Below, one piece after another: positions 9,014 through 17,486 of a DNA stretch of 64,000 nt. Made by a program: the position numbers and the translations under genes. Source of the DNA: Arthrobacter pigmenti (GTDB taxonomy: Bacteria; Actinomycetota; Actinomycetes; Actinomycetales; Micrococcaceae); assembly GCF_011927905.1 (NCBI RefSeq), contig NZ_JAATJL010000001.1:2604001-2668000 (forward strand). The letters are read 5' to 3'. A model generated the notes under the pieces. The model saw nothing but the letters and a program-made list of their open reading frames with translations, ran no database searches and had not been told where the DNA came from. How positions within the stretch are numbered: position 1 is the first letter of the stretch; each line of letters begins with the position of its first letter.

Positions 9014-9075
9014 CATCGAGCGGCCACTTATAACGCCTTTCCTTCCGAGATGCCGTCATAAGTGGCCGCTCGATG
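9014..9075. repeat. Perfect 18-bp inverted repeat between paaE and paaG
   Basis: CATCGAGCGGCCACTTAT (9014-9031) is exactly matched in reverse complement by 9058-9075, with a 26-nt spacer. It lies 6 bp past the paaE stop and 26 bp before the paaG start. In RNA it would form a strong stem. There is no T-run, so processing, stability control or partial termination between the two genes is more likely than full termination. Confidence 0.8.
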
Positions 9076-9081
9076 GTGGGG

Positions 9082-10242
9082 TTAAGCGTCGTAGTCCACG
9101 CTGACTTCAGGGCTGGTGGGCCGGGACTGGCAGGTGAGCACATACCCGCCCGCTATTTCGTCGGGTTCCAGGGCGTAGTTCTCTTCCATATCCACTGTTC
9201 CGCTCACCAGTTTGGCGCGACAGGTCCCGCAGACACCGCCGGCGCACGCGAACGGGACGTCCGGGCGCACCCGCAGCGCCGCATTGAGGATGGACTCCCG
9301 CGCGTGCGTGGGGCTCGAGACGTTGCCCTGGAGGCCGTCCAGGTTGAAGGTGATGGCATAGCTGTCATCAGTCTGATCCTCCCGGACCGGCCGCCCGATC
9401 TGCCCCTCGGGCTTGGTCGGCTCCCCAGTGGTGAAGAGCTCGAACCGCACCTTCTCCGCAGGCACACCGCGCTCGGCAAGCGTGTCCCGGCACAACTGGA
9501 CGAGTTCGAACGGTCCGCACAGGAACCACTCGTCGACGTCGTCGGTCCGGATGACGTTGGCCAGCAACGACTGCAGCTTCTCGGCATCGATACGCCCGCT
9601 GAGCAGCGGCGAAATGCGCTGTTCGCGGGAAAGCACATGATGAAGCGCGAAGCGTGCCGGGTAGCGGTCCTTCAGATCAGCGAGCTCTTCGAGGAACATC
9701 ACGTCCATTGCGGCCTTGTTCGCATAGATGAGATCGAAGCGCACCGCCGGATTCGCCGCGAGGACGGAGCGCGCGATCGCGATGACAGGCGTGATTCCGG
9801 AGCCCGCCGCCACGGCGACGAAAGAGTGTTCCAAGTCGGTGTCGATGTTTTCCGGGCTGTTCAGCTCATTCATGGGGTGCTTCGAAATGAACTGTCCCAT
9901 GGGGCTCATGACGTCGAGCTTGTCGCCGGCCCTCAGGTGTTCATTGGCCCAGGTGGAGAAAGTACCTCCGAGATCCTTCTTGATGGCAACACGAACCTCG
10001 CCCGGCTGCGGCTCGGCACAGATCGAGTAGCTGCGGCGAACCTCCTTCGGCTCACCGTCGACGTCCAGCATGGTGCGCAGCGCAACATACTGCCCCGGCA
10101 CGTAATCGAAACGCCCGGACAGCTCCTCGGGAACGGCGAACGTCACCTCGATGGCGTCCTCGGTGAGACGGCGCACCTCCGCGACCGTCAGCTCATGGAA
10201 GGCTGTGCGCCGCTTGTTCGACGGCGCTAGTTTGACTGCCAT
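9082..10242 (-). CDS. paaE: Phenylacetyl-CoA epoxidase reductase subunit PaaE
   Basis: The 386-residue protein has a ferredoxin-reductase FAD domain (RRSYSICAEP), an NAD(P)-binding domain (VAAGSGITPVIAIAR; FLCGP) and a C-terminal plant-type 2Fe-2S domain with cysteines in FACAGGVCGTCRAKL and a distal LTCQS. It passes electrons from NADPH to the PaaAC di-iron centre. The ATG at 10242 overlaps the paaD stop by one base (TAATG). It is the last gene of paaABCDE before a strong hairpin. Confidence 0.95.
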   Translation of the reverse strand: MAVKLAPSNKRRTAFHELTVAEVRRLTEDAIEVTFAVPEELSGRFDYVPGQYVALRTMLDVDGEPKEVRRSYSICAEPQPGEVRVAIKKDLGGTFSTWANEHLRAGDKLDVMSPMGQFISKHPMNELNSPENIDTDLEHSFVAVAAGSGITPVIAIARSVLAANPAVRFDLIYANKAAMDVMFLEELADLKDRYPARFALHHVLSREQRISPLLSGRIDAEKLQSLLANVIRTDDVDEWFLCGPFELVQLCRDTLAERGVPAEKVRFELFTTGEPTKPEGQIGRPVREDQTDDSYAITFNLDGLQGNVSSPTHARESILNAALRVRPDVPFACAGGVCGTCRAKLVSGTVDMEENYALEPDEIAGGYVLTCQSRPTSPEVSVDYDA

Positions 10243-10763
10243 TAGTGGACCTTGAAGTAGTCGAAGGGTTCGCGGCAATCCTGGCAGACGTACAGCGCCT
10301 TGCAGGATGTGGACCCGAAGCGGGTCAGTTCACGCGTGTTGAGGGACGAGCACTGCGGGCACTTGACGCTGAGGCCTACGCTCACCTTTCCTGCGGCAGC
10401 CTTCCCGGTAGGCGGCGCAATCCCGTACTCCTCGAGCTTGACCTTCCCGGCCGCGCTCATCCAGTCCGTGGTCCAGGCTGGTGAGAGCACGAGGTTCACC
10501 CGCACGTCGGTGTACCCATTCGCTGCGAGCGCAGTGATGATGTCATCACGGATAGCATCCATGGCCGGGCACCCCGAGTAGGTGGGGGTTATCGTGACTA
10601 CGACAACCCCACCGTTGCCGCCGTCGTCGTCGGTCTTCACCGAGCGCAGGACGCCCAGGTCCTCGATGGTGAGGACCGGAATCTCGGGGTCTGCCACCGT
10701 GGCGGCGATGTCCCAGAGCGTCTCTTCGCGGGTCCTGATCGATACGCACTGTGTGCTCACCAT
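10242..10763 (-). CDS. paaD: Phenylacetate degradation protein PaaD (MIP18/DUF59 type)
   Basis: The 173-residue protein combines an N-terminal MIP18/DUF59 domain (VADPEIPVLTIEDLG; PTYSGCPAM) with a C-terminal zinc-ribbon-like segment (CPQC and CQDC pairs). PaaD is needed for epoxidase maturation, probably iron-sulfur assembly on PaaE. It overlaps paaC by 7 bp and paaE by 1 bp. Confidence 0.94.
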   Translation of the reverse strand: MVSTQCVSIRTREETLWDIAATVADPEIPVLTIEDLGVLRSVKTDDDGGNGGVVVVTITPTYSGCPAMDAIRDDIITALAANGYTDVRVNLVLSPAWTTDWMSAAGKVKLEEYGIAPPTGKAAAGKVSVGLSVKCPQCSSLNTRELTRFGSTSCKALYVCQDCREPFDYFKVH

Positions 10764-11581
10764 GTTGCCCCCGGATGTTCGCGCGCCAACACCTGCATCT
10801 CAGCAAGCAGATAGCCCAGGTGCTCGCTGTGGCGTCCAAAACGGCCACCGCCGACGGCGGCAGGAACCTCGGGTGCCTCGAGCTCGGCTTCGGCGAAAAT
10901 CGCCTCGACCTGCGCATCAAAGGAAGCACGAAGCGCCGAGGGCCGCACTGCAACGCCGTCGAGATTGGCTACAAGGGCGTCGTCCTCGAACAGCTCGCCG
11001 ACATAAGGCCAGGTCAGCGTCAAGCCTGCGATCATGCGACGGCGGGACTCGTCTGTTCCGAGGGCGAGCCGCAACACCCACTGGCCGGCGTGGTCGCGGT
11101 GGTAATCGACTTCCTTCACGGCCTTGGCAGCGATGGCGGCCAGCGTGGGATCAGCAGAATCCATCAACCGCGAGTACAGCTCGAACTGGTAGTGGGAAAC
11201 CACCAGTTGGCGTGCGATAGTCCGCGCGAAGTCGCCGTCCGGCTGCTCCACCAAATGGCAGGAGCGGAACTCGTCCTCCCCGCGGAAGTAAGCGAGATCG
11301 TCCTCCGTCTTGTCCCAGGCTCGCCCGGCATAGGTGAGGAAGGACCGCGCATGGCCCATCTGGTCCAGTGCGATATTGCCCAACGCCACGTCTTCCTCGA
11401 GTTCGGGCGCACGGGAAATCCACCATCCCAGTCGCTGCGCCAGGATGAGCGCGTCATCGCCCAGGCGAAGCGCGTACTCCCCCACTGCCTCGCCCGGCTT
11501 GAGGTCGGCGGCGGCGATGTCTTCAGGCCGCAGCGCATTGCCGGGCGTGATGCGGGTGGCGCTCGCGTTCGACTCGCTCAC
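10757..11581 (-). CDS. paaC: Phenylacetyl-CoA epoxidase subunit PaaC
   Basis: The 274-residue ferritin-like helical protein is the structural partner of PaaA. Typical elements are LGWWISRAPELEEDVALGNIA, DQMGHAR and KEVDYHRDHA. The long upstream open frame is an artefact. A GTG at 11581 overlaps the paaB stop (GTGA) and matches the usual N-terminus. Confidence 0.94.
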   Translation of the reverse strand: MSESNASATRITPGNALRPEDIAAADLKPGEAVGEYALRLGDDALILAQRLGWWISRAPELEEDVALGNIALDQMGHARSFLTYAGRAWDKTEDDLAYFRGEDEFRSCHLVEQPDGDFARTIARQLVVSHYQFELYSRLMDSADPTLAAIAAKAVKEVDYHRDHAGQWVLRLALGTDESRRRMIAGLTLTWPYVGELFEDDALVANLDGVAVRPSALRASFDAQVEAIFAEAELEAPEVPAAVGGGRFGRHSEHLGYLLAEMQVLAREHPGATW

Positions 11582-11931
11582 AGGTGCTTCACTCCCTCGC
11601 TCTTGGTGTAGTACGTCGCATGGCGGTAGTCCTTGCCCTGCGGGGACTCGAAGAACTGGCCCTTGGCGTCCGGGTCGCTGGAAATGATCGACGACGCCGG
11701 CACCACCCACAGGCTCACGCCTTCGTTGCGGCGTGTGTACAGATCACGGGCGTTGCGAACAGCCATCTCGGCGTCCGGAGCGTGCAGCGAGCCGGCGTGG
11801 ACGTGGCTGAGTCCGCGCGATGAACGAACGAACACTTCCCACAGTGGCCACGGCTCAGCCTTCGGGTGTTTGGGCTGCTCCGCGCTGGGGGCCTTGGCGC
11901 CGTCGTCGCCGGTTGTTGATCCGCCGGTCAT
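11578..11931 (-). CDS. paaB: Phenylacetyl-CoA epoxidase subunit PaaB
   Basis: The 117-residue protein has the conserved PaaB core WEVFVRSSRGLSHVHAGSLH and ends after DYRHATYYTKSEGVKHL. PaaB bridges PaaAC heterodimers in the epoxidase. It starts immediately after the paaA stop (TAG-ATG) and its stop overlaps the paaC start. Confidence 0.95.
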   Translation of the reverse strand: MTGGSTTGDDGAKAPSAEQPKHPKAEPWPLWEVFVRSSRGLSHVHAGSLHAPDAEMAVRNARDLYTRRNEGVSLWVVPASSIISSDPDAKGQFFESPQGKDYRHATYYTKSEGVKHL

Positions 11932-12906
11932 CTAGGCCGCCTCTTCCATCGTTCGCTTTTCAGCCTGCTTCGCGGCATAAGCCGCAGCAGCCTCACGGAC
12001 CCACGCGCCGTCGTCGTGCGCTTCCCTGCGACGCTCGAGGCGCTGGGCGTTGCAGGGGCCACGGCCGGCGAGGACTTCCTTGAACTCGTCCCAGTCGAGC
12101 GGGTCGTGCTCCCACTTGCCTGATTCCTCGTTGTACCCGATCTCATCATCCGGCAGGGTGAGACCGAGCGTCTTGACCTGCTCCACGATCATGCCGACGA
12201 AGCGGGACCGCAGCTCATCATTAGAGAAGCGCTTGATGTTCCAGGCCATGGACTGCTTTGAGTTCGGCGAATCATCGTCCGGCGGGCCGAACATCATGAG
12301 GCTCGGCGCGTACCACCGGTTCACGGCGTCCTGGGCCATCTGCTTCTGCGCTTCGGTGCCGTTGGCAAGCTCAAGAAGGATTTCGAAGCCCTGCCGCTGG
12401 TGGAAGGACTCTTCCTTGCAGATGCGCACCATCGCGCGGCCGTACGGTCCGTACGAGGCGCGGCACAACGGCACCTGGTTGGCGATGGCGGCGCCGTCGA
12501 CCAGCCAGCCGATGGCACCCATGTCGGCCCAGGTGCGCGCGGGGTAGTTGAAGATGCTCGAATAGCGCGCCTTACCCGCGATGAGGTCCGCCATCATCTG
12601 GTCGCGGGTGGTGCCGAGGGTCTCGGCTGCCGAGTAGAGGTAGAGCCCGTGACCCGCTTCATCCTGCACCTTCGCCATAAGGATGGCCTTGCGCTTCAGG
12701 CTCGGCGCGCGCGTAATCCAGTTGGCCTCAGGCTGCATGCCGATGATCTCGGAGTGCGCGTGCTGGGAGATCTGCCGGGCGAGGGTCTTTCGGTATGCCT
12801 CGGGCATCCAGTCACGGGGTTCAATGCGGGAGTCGTCGGCAATCAGCCTGTCGAACTGCTCCTGCTCCGCGGTCAGATCCTGCGGCGCTTCCGTAGCGGT
12901 TGTCAT
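11932..12906 (-). CDS. paaA: Phenylacetyl-CoA epoxidase catalytic subunit PaaA
   Basis: The 324-residue ferritin-like protein carries di-iron ligand motifs including [26 protein letters not shown] and [11 protein letters not shown]. It inserts oxygen into the aromatic ring of phenylacetyl-CoA. The ATG at 12906 has GAGGTGA just upstream; the longer frame to 13014 would run through the promoter. It heads paaABCDE-paaG and has a PaaR-type operator about 50 bp upstream. Confidence 0.96.
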   Translation of the reverse strand: MTTATEAPQDLTAEQEQFDRLIADDSRIEPRDWMPEAYRKTLARQISQHAHSEIIGMQPEANWITRAPSLKRKAILMAKVQDEAGHGLYLYSAAETLGTTRDQMMADLIAGKARYSSIFNYPARTWADMGAIGWLVDGAAIANQVPLCRASYGPYGRAMVRICKEESFHQRQGFEILLELANGTEAQKQMAQDAVNRWYAPSLMMFGPPDDDSPNSKQSMAWNIKRFSNDELRSRFVGMIVEQVKTLGLTLPDDEIGYNEESGKWEHDPLDWDEFKEVLAGRGPCNAQRLERRREAHDDGAWVREAAAAYAAKQAEKRTMEEAA

Positions 12907-12955
12907 GATGGTCACCTCACTGTGCGCGGACTGGCTCGATGCCAGACCGAAATAA

Positions 12956-12972
12956 TTACCGACCGTTCGTTC
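12956..12972 (-). promoter_or_regulatory. PaaR-type operator in the paaA promoter
   Basis: On the plus strand it reads TTACCGACCGTTCGTTC. The same 17-mer plus four more upstream bases occurs before paaJ. In the direction of paaA the operator ends in GGTAATTAT, so its right half overlaps a plausible TAATTAT -10 box. Binding of a TetR repressor here would block transcription initiation. It is one of five related sites in the window. Confidence 0.7.
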
Positions 12973-13083
12973 AGGATATCGGCGAGGCAAGTTCAGAGTC
13001 AACACCGGGAGCACTCCGTGGACACGGAAAGGGCCGGCACAGCGTGCTCCACTGTCCCGGCCCTAACCGCTGCTTACTTGTTC

Positions 13084-16000
13084 CTACTTTGCCTCGAAGA
13101 CCGCTACCGTGAGCGGCGGTACGGTGAAGCTGCCCGTCGCTGAATCGAAGGCCGCGTCCTTCACAACCTCATCCGAGCCGTTCCGCTGGACTGGATGCAG
13201 CTCAAAGGACTGCCCCGCAGCAGCCGCCACCGTTTGCGTCGTAGCGGTGTCAGACGCGTTGAAAACGACGACGACGCCGCTACGCTCGCTATCCAGGTCC
13301 GGTCCGCTGATGTCATCAATGTGCATCACAATCACGCCCGGAGTCTGTTCGGGGCCGCCCGTGGGGAACGACACCTTCTGCTGAACCAGCTCGGCCGTGC
13401 CCAGGTGGAACAACGGCGTGCTCGTGCGGATCTCCAGCAAGGACAGTGCCTGATCGCGAGCCGCTGCGATCTCCGCCGGCGCGGGCTTGAGTGCGGGATC
13501 CGCCAGCAGCGGCTTCATGAACTCGTATTTGTCAGCGTTATCCGCACGCGGCGGGAGTCCGCGGGCGAAGCCGTTTTCGGTTCCGGTGTGGTCCAGAAGG
13601 TTGAACCAATCACCGGAGTTGTAGCTGTTGCGGTCGAGCGACTTACTGCGCAGTGCCTCTCCCCCGGCGTGCCAGAAGGAAACACCCTGGCCGAAGGCCG
13701 TGGTGCTGAGCGAGAGGGTCTGGAACCGGATGCGGTCGTCCATCGATGTTCCGGGCGCCAGCTTGAACGCGAGGCTGTCGAACAGTGTCTCGTTGTCGTG
13801 TGCCTCGACATAGGTGATGGCTTCCTGCGGATCGGCGGTGTAGCCTGCGGGACTCCCGTTGTAATCGACATCGGCGCCCGTGACTTCAGTTCCCGTGCGG
13901 TCAATGAAGCTGTAATCCCGCAGGTTCCCGGTCAGGCCGACCTTGATCTGATCCTGGCTGAGCAGCAGGCGGGCGCGCTGCTCCTCAGGACTGCCATTGA
14001 CCTCCGCACCGTTGGGCTGGGTCCAGAGACCGGAACCGAAGCCCTGCACTCGAGGGTCTTCGTCGAACGGCCCGCCGCCTCGCACCGCGTCACGAAGCCT
14101 GTCGTTGAAGGTTCCGATGCCTGTGCCGGCCATATTCAGCTGGGTGGCCTGCTCGAACCGCGCGTTATTCGCCACCTCGCCGAAGTTCCAGCCTTCGCCA
14201 TAGACGTAGATGCTCTTGCCGTCAACACCGTCCTTCTTGAGCGTCAGCTCATCGAGCGCAGCGCGAACGTCGAGCATGTTCTGCTTGCTGTGATGACCCA
14301 TCAGGTCGAACCGGAATCCGTCGAGCTTGTAGGTGCGTGCGAGCGTCACCACGGAGTCCACCATGAGCTTGCCCATCATGGCGTTCTCAGTTGCCGTATT
14401 GGGGCAGCAGGTCGAGGTTTCGACGGCTCCGCTGGTCGGGTTCAACCGGTGGTAGTACCCGGGAACGATCCGGTCGAGATTGTTGCTCGATTCCTGCCCG
14501 GCACCGGCCGTGTGGTTGTAGACCACGTCCTGGATGACCCGAAGCCCGATGCCGTTGAGGCCCGCCACCATGTCGCGGAACTCGCGGATACGGGTCGCAT
14601 CCTCCGGATTAGTGGTGTAGGAGCCTTCCGGCGTCGTGTAATGCAGCGGGTCATAGCCCCAGTTGAAGCCGTCCTTGCCCGCAACAGCTGAAACGCACGC
14701 CTGCTGTCCATCACTGTCTGGAGCAAAACTTGCCAGATCACACTGCGGCTCTGCCTGGACATCGCGGCGCTCCTCAATGGTTCCGATGTCATTCACCGGC
14801 AGGAGGTGCACGGCGTTCAGCCCGGCATCCGCCAGGTCTGCAAGCCGCTGCATTCCGTCACTGCCCGTTTCGGCGAAGGCTGCGTATGTGCCACGGCGCC
14901 CCGCCGGGACTGTGGTGTCGGAGATCGAGAAGTCCCGGACGTGCAGTTCATACAGTGAAAGGTCCTCGGGTTGAGCGAGCGCGGGCTTCTTTGTTGAGTT
15001 CCAGCCGGACGGCGCGAGTGAGGGGTCCGCGAGATTCACGATCATGCTGCGCTCTGAATTTGTGGACAGGCCCACGCTGTAGGGGTCGGTGACGACGTTG
15101 CGTTCCACTTTCCCCGTTTCCGGCACGTAGACCTCCACCTCGTAGAGGTAGTAGGCATCTTTCCAGTCCTTCTCCCCGAGAAGGGACCACACGCCGTCGT
15201 GCCCTTCTTTCAAGGGAACGGTGGCCAGAGCCTCGCCGCCGGACCCTTCCCGGTACACCTGGAGGGTCACCTGCCGGGCAGTCGGAGCCCACAGGTCAAA
15301 GCGCGGGCGCTGACCCTTCCAGCTCAACCCGAGTGTCCGTTTGAGGGCGTTCGGGTACAGGGCATCCAGCACACGGGGAGCCTGCACGCCCGTAGCCTGC
15401 AGGACCGTTCCGTCGGCGGCCAGCTGCACAGCAAGCAACTCGCCCTTGAGCAGGTGTCTCGCCTGCCGAGCCGCCTTCTTCGGAAGCGTCAGCGTATCGA
15501 AGGACTTCAGGTGCGGGGACGCGGCCGCCAGCTCAGGGTTGAGCACGTCAGAGCTACGCTCCAGGTCAATGAACTCACCATTGGTGACAACGCCGTCGAT
15601 CACTTCCAGGCTGCCGTCCATCGAGGAATAGAGCCGGTAGAAGGAGCCCTCGGGTGCTTCCTGAAGATCCCAGGCCAGGACACCCGGAGCCAACCAGTGC
15701 GCAGCGGCGCCAGCGACCAGTGACTCCGGAACGTCGCTGGTGATCACATGCGTGCTGTGGTTGTAGGTGAAGGTGATTTGCCCACCCTGCGCGGTCAGGG
15801 GGATGTCGGCTCCTCCCGCCGCGCCACCGTCGCCGTAGTTTTCGGCCCAGCTTCCGTTGAGCGCCGCCTTGTAAGCGTAATCTCCCGTCGGGACATCGAA
15901 GGTGCCGCTGTAGGTTCCGGGTGAGCCCTCCACCTCATTGAGGATGCTTGCGGCGCACTCGGGCTGCCAGTCGCCGGGGCAACCGAGCTCGGATTGGAGG

Positions 16001-16152
16001 GAGCCGACAAGGGTTACGGAACCAGGGGCGGCGCTGTGGTCCGCGAGCGCCGGCAGCGGGACCAGACTGACGAGCAGCGGTACGGCGAGGACGCCGGCGG
16101 CCAACCCGGCGTAGCGCCGTCGGCCGCGGTGGGCTGGTGTTGAAGTGTGCAT
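13084..16152 (-). CDS. Secreted pullulanase-type alpha-1,6-glucosidase (GH13)
   Basis: The protein of about 1022 residues has a signal peptide ending near ALADHSAAP. An N-terminal beta-sandwich follows ([20 protein letters not shown]), like the X25 module of pullulanases, then a CBM48-like segment near residue 280 and a GH13 barrel. Catalytic residues are visible in [11 protein letters not shown] (Asp nucleophile), [10 protein letters not shown] (acid/base Glu) and [11 protein letters not shown] (stabilising Asp). A C-terminal DUF3372-like domain completes it. It cleaves alpha-1,6 branches of pullulan or starch outside the cell. The ATG at 16152 has GGAGGA upstream. A LacI regulator is divergent. 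Confidence 0.92.
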   Translation of the reverse strand: MHTSTPAHRGRRRYAGLAAGVLAVPLLVSLVPLPALADHSAAPGSVTLVGSLQSELGCPGDWQPECAASILNEVEGSPGTYSGTFDVPTGDYAYKAALNGSWAENYGDGGAAGGADIPLTAQGGQITFTYNHSTHVITSDVPESLVAGAAAHWLAPGVLAWDLQEAPEGSFYRLYSSMDGSLEVIDGVVTNGEFIDLERSSDVLNPELAAASPHLKSFDTLTLPKKAARQARHLLKGELLAVQLAADGTVLQATGVQAPRVLDALYPNALKRTLGLSWKGQRPRFDLWAPTARQVTLQVYREGSGGEALATVPLKEGHDGVWSLLGEKDWKDAYYLYEVEVYVPETGKVERNVVTDPYSVGLSTNSERSMIVNLADPSLAPSGWNSTKKPALAQPEDLSLYELHVRDFSISDTTVPAGRRGTYAAFAETGSDGMQRLADLADAGLNAVHLLPVNDIGTIEERRDVQAEPQCDLASFAPDSDGQQACVSAVAGKDGFNWGYDPLHYTTPEGSYTTNPEDATRIREFRDMVAGLNGIGLRVIQDVVYNHTAGAGQESSNNLDRIVPGYYHRLNPTSGAVETSTCCPNTATENAMMGKLMVDSVVTLARTYKLDGFRFDLMGHHSKQNMLDVRAALDELTLKKDGVDGKSIYVYGEGWNFGEVANNARFEQATQLNMAGTGIGTFNDRLRDAVRGGGPFDEDPRVQGFGSGLWTQPNGAEVNGSPEEQRARLLLSQDQIKVGLTGNLRDYSFIDRTGTEVTGADVDYNGSPAGYTADPQEAITYVEAHDNETLFDSLAFKLAPGTSMDDRIRFQTLSLSTTAFGQGVSFWHAGGEALRSKSLDRNSYNSGDWFNLLDHTGTENGFARGLPPRADNADKYEFMKPLLADPALKPAPAEIAAARDQALSLLEIRTSTPLFHLGTAELVQQKVSFPTGGPEQTPGVIVMHIDDISGPDLDSERSGVVVVFNASDTATTQTVAAAAGQSFELHPVQRNGSDEVVKDAAFDSATGSFTVPPLTVAVFEAK

Positions 16153-16163
16153 AGATCCTCCTC

Positions 16164-16183
16164 GACGTGCCACAGTGCACGTC
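16164..16183. promoter_or_regulatory. Inverted repeat just upstream of the pullulanase start
   Basis: GACGTGC and GCACGTC are perfect 7-bp arms around CACAGT, about 12 nt upstream of the ATG and next to its Shine-Dalgarno. It could be a 5'-UTR hairpin or an additional operator. Confidence 0.4.
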
Positions 16184-16245
16184 CGGTGTTAGTGGTAGGC
16201 GTTTCTCACCCTAGGAAGCAGCACACCGAACGGTCAATAGCTTGC

Positions 16246-16268
16246 TGAAAGTTTCATGAAAGTTTTCA
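16246..16268. promoter_or_regulatory. Two abutting palindromes, probable LacI-family operator
   Basis: TGAAAGTTTCA (16246-16256) is directly followed by TGAAAGTTTTCA (16257-16268). Each is a palindrome with TGAAA/TTTCA arms. They lie between the divergent pullulanase gene and the LacI regulator, immediately upstream of the regulator start, and would be a natural binding site for control of both genes. Confidence 0.6.
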
Positions 16269-16278
16269 CACTGGTAAT

Positions 16279-17331
16279 GTGCCCCGATACGATGGAGGCG
16301 TGAATTTTCCTCCGTTGAATGACAAGCCCCGACTGGAAGACGTTGCGCGCCGTGCCGGAGTCAGTGTGCCGACGGTCTCGCGGGTACTCAACGGACGCAG
16401 CGGCGCCTCACGCGAGACACGGCAGTCCGTGCTGACCGCCATGGATGACCTTGGCTATGAGCGGCCGGACCGCCTGTCAGGCCGGGCGAAAGGGCAGATC
16501 GGCATCGTGGTCCCGGACCTGGTCAACCCGATTTTTCCCGCCTTCGCAGGGGCCATCAGCGCCCTGGTGGCCCCCAACGACTACATTCCCGCGCTGTGCA
16601 CTCTGCCGGGGGGCGGCGTAACGGAAGACGAGTATGTCTCCCTGCTGCTGGATCAGGGCGTGAGTGGCCTGATTTTTGTGTGCGCCGCCCACGCGGACGG
16701 CCGTGCAAGTGTTGAGAGGTATCACCGGCTGCGGGCACGCGGTATCCCTTTCGTGCTGACCAACGGAACCCGACCCGAGATTGACGCCCCTTCCATTGCC
16801 AATCACGACTCCATGGCCATCCAGACCGCTGTCCGGCACCTTGCCTCCCTGGGCCATCGAAACATCGGGTTTGCCACAGGGCCGGAGCACTTCATTCCCA
16901 GTCGGCGGAAGGCAGAAGGGTTTCGGGCGGGTCTCGAACAACACCTGGGCCAGACGGATCCCCCCGAGCACAAAGCCGTTACCATGTTCAGCATCGAGGG
17001 CGGGCACAGTGCAGCCGTCGAGCTTCTGGAGTCCGGTCATACCGGCATTGTGTGCGCGTCGGACGTGATGGCCCTCGGCGCCATTCGCGCCGCGCGCTCG
17101 CGGAGCCTGCGTGTACCGGAGGACGTGTCGATCGTCGGATTCGACGACTCTCCGCTGATGGCTTTCACCGACCCACCGCTGACAACGCTCAGGCAGCCCG
17201 TCTCCGCCATGGCGGAGGCGGCGGTTCAGGCGCTGCTCACGGAGCTGTCGGGTGAGCCAGGCAGCCGCACCGAGGTCCTCTTCGAATCTGACCTGATAGT
17301 CCGGGGGTCTACCGCCGCCGCTCCCGGCTGA
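16279..17331 (+). CDS. LacI-family transcriptional regulator
   Basis: The protein of about 350 residues has an N-terminal LacI helix-turn-helix (RLEDVARRAGVSVPTVSRVLNG) with hinge, then a periplasmic-binding-like effector domain ending with the typical VPEDVSIVGFDDSPLM and TTLRQP motifs. It is divergent from the secreted pullulanase, so it probably represses that gene in response to a maltodextrin-type sugar. Two starts are possible: GTG at 16279, which fits leaderless spacing from CACACT, or GTG at 16300, which has GGAGG only one base away. The first is used. Confidence 0.9.
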   Translation: MPRYDGGVNFPPLNDKPRLEDVARRAGVSVPTVSRVLNGRSGASRETRQSVLTAMDDLGYERPDRLSGRAKGQIGIVVPDLVNPIFPAFAGAISALVAPNDYIPALCTLPGGGVTEDEYVSLLLDQGVSGLIFVCAAHADGRASVERYHRLRARGIPFVLTNGTRPEIDAPSIANHDSMAIQTAVRHLASLGHRNIGFATGPEHFIPSRRKAEGFRAGLEQHLGQTDPPEHKAVTMFSIEGGHSAAVELLESGHTGIVCASDVMALGAIRAARSRSLRVPEDVSIVGFDDSPLMAFTDPPLTTLRQPVSAMAEAAVQALLTELSGEPGSRTEVLFESDLIVRGSTAAAPG

Positions 17332-17350
17332 CATCCCGGCCCTTCCGCAG

Positions 17351-17442
17351 AACGATTCCGCGCAGGTTCGGCGTGCGTCCTCCCACGATCATCGGCGTGT
17401 TCCCCGTCGACACGCACCTGCGCACTTCAAACCTGCACGGAA
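17351..17442 (+). repeat. 92-bp dispersed structured repeat, copy A
   Basis: The element starts AACGATTCCGCGCAGGT and ends AAACCTGCACGGAA, so its ends pair as a long stem. An inner CGTGT/ACACG pair forms a second hairpin. A copy of identical length lies at 40521-40612 on the minus strand with the same ends, the same inner arms and a diverged spacer. It lies between lacI and ptrB and is oriented with transcription. Function unknown. Confidence 0.75.
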
Positions 17443-17486
17443 CCGTCGTGAGCGTCGCCTGCGCCATGCTCTGGCAGGATGGTGCC

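Noticed and set aside
13195-14691. A 498-codon open frame on the plus strand
   Set aside because: It is antisense to the pullulanase gene, which has all GH13 catalytic motifs on the other strand.
16300-16302. GTG at 16300 as the lacI start because of the nearby GGAGG
   Set aside because: The Shine-Dalgarno would be only one base from the start codon; the GTG at 16279 fits leaderless spacing better, though this remains open.
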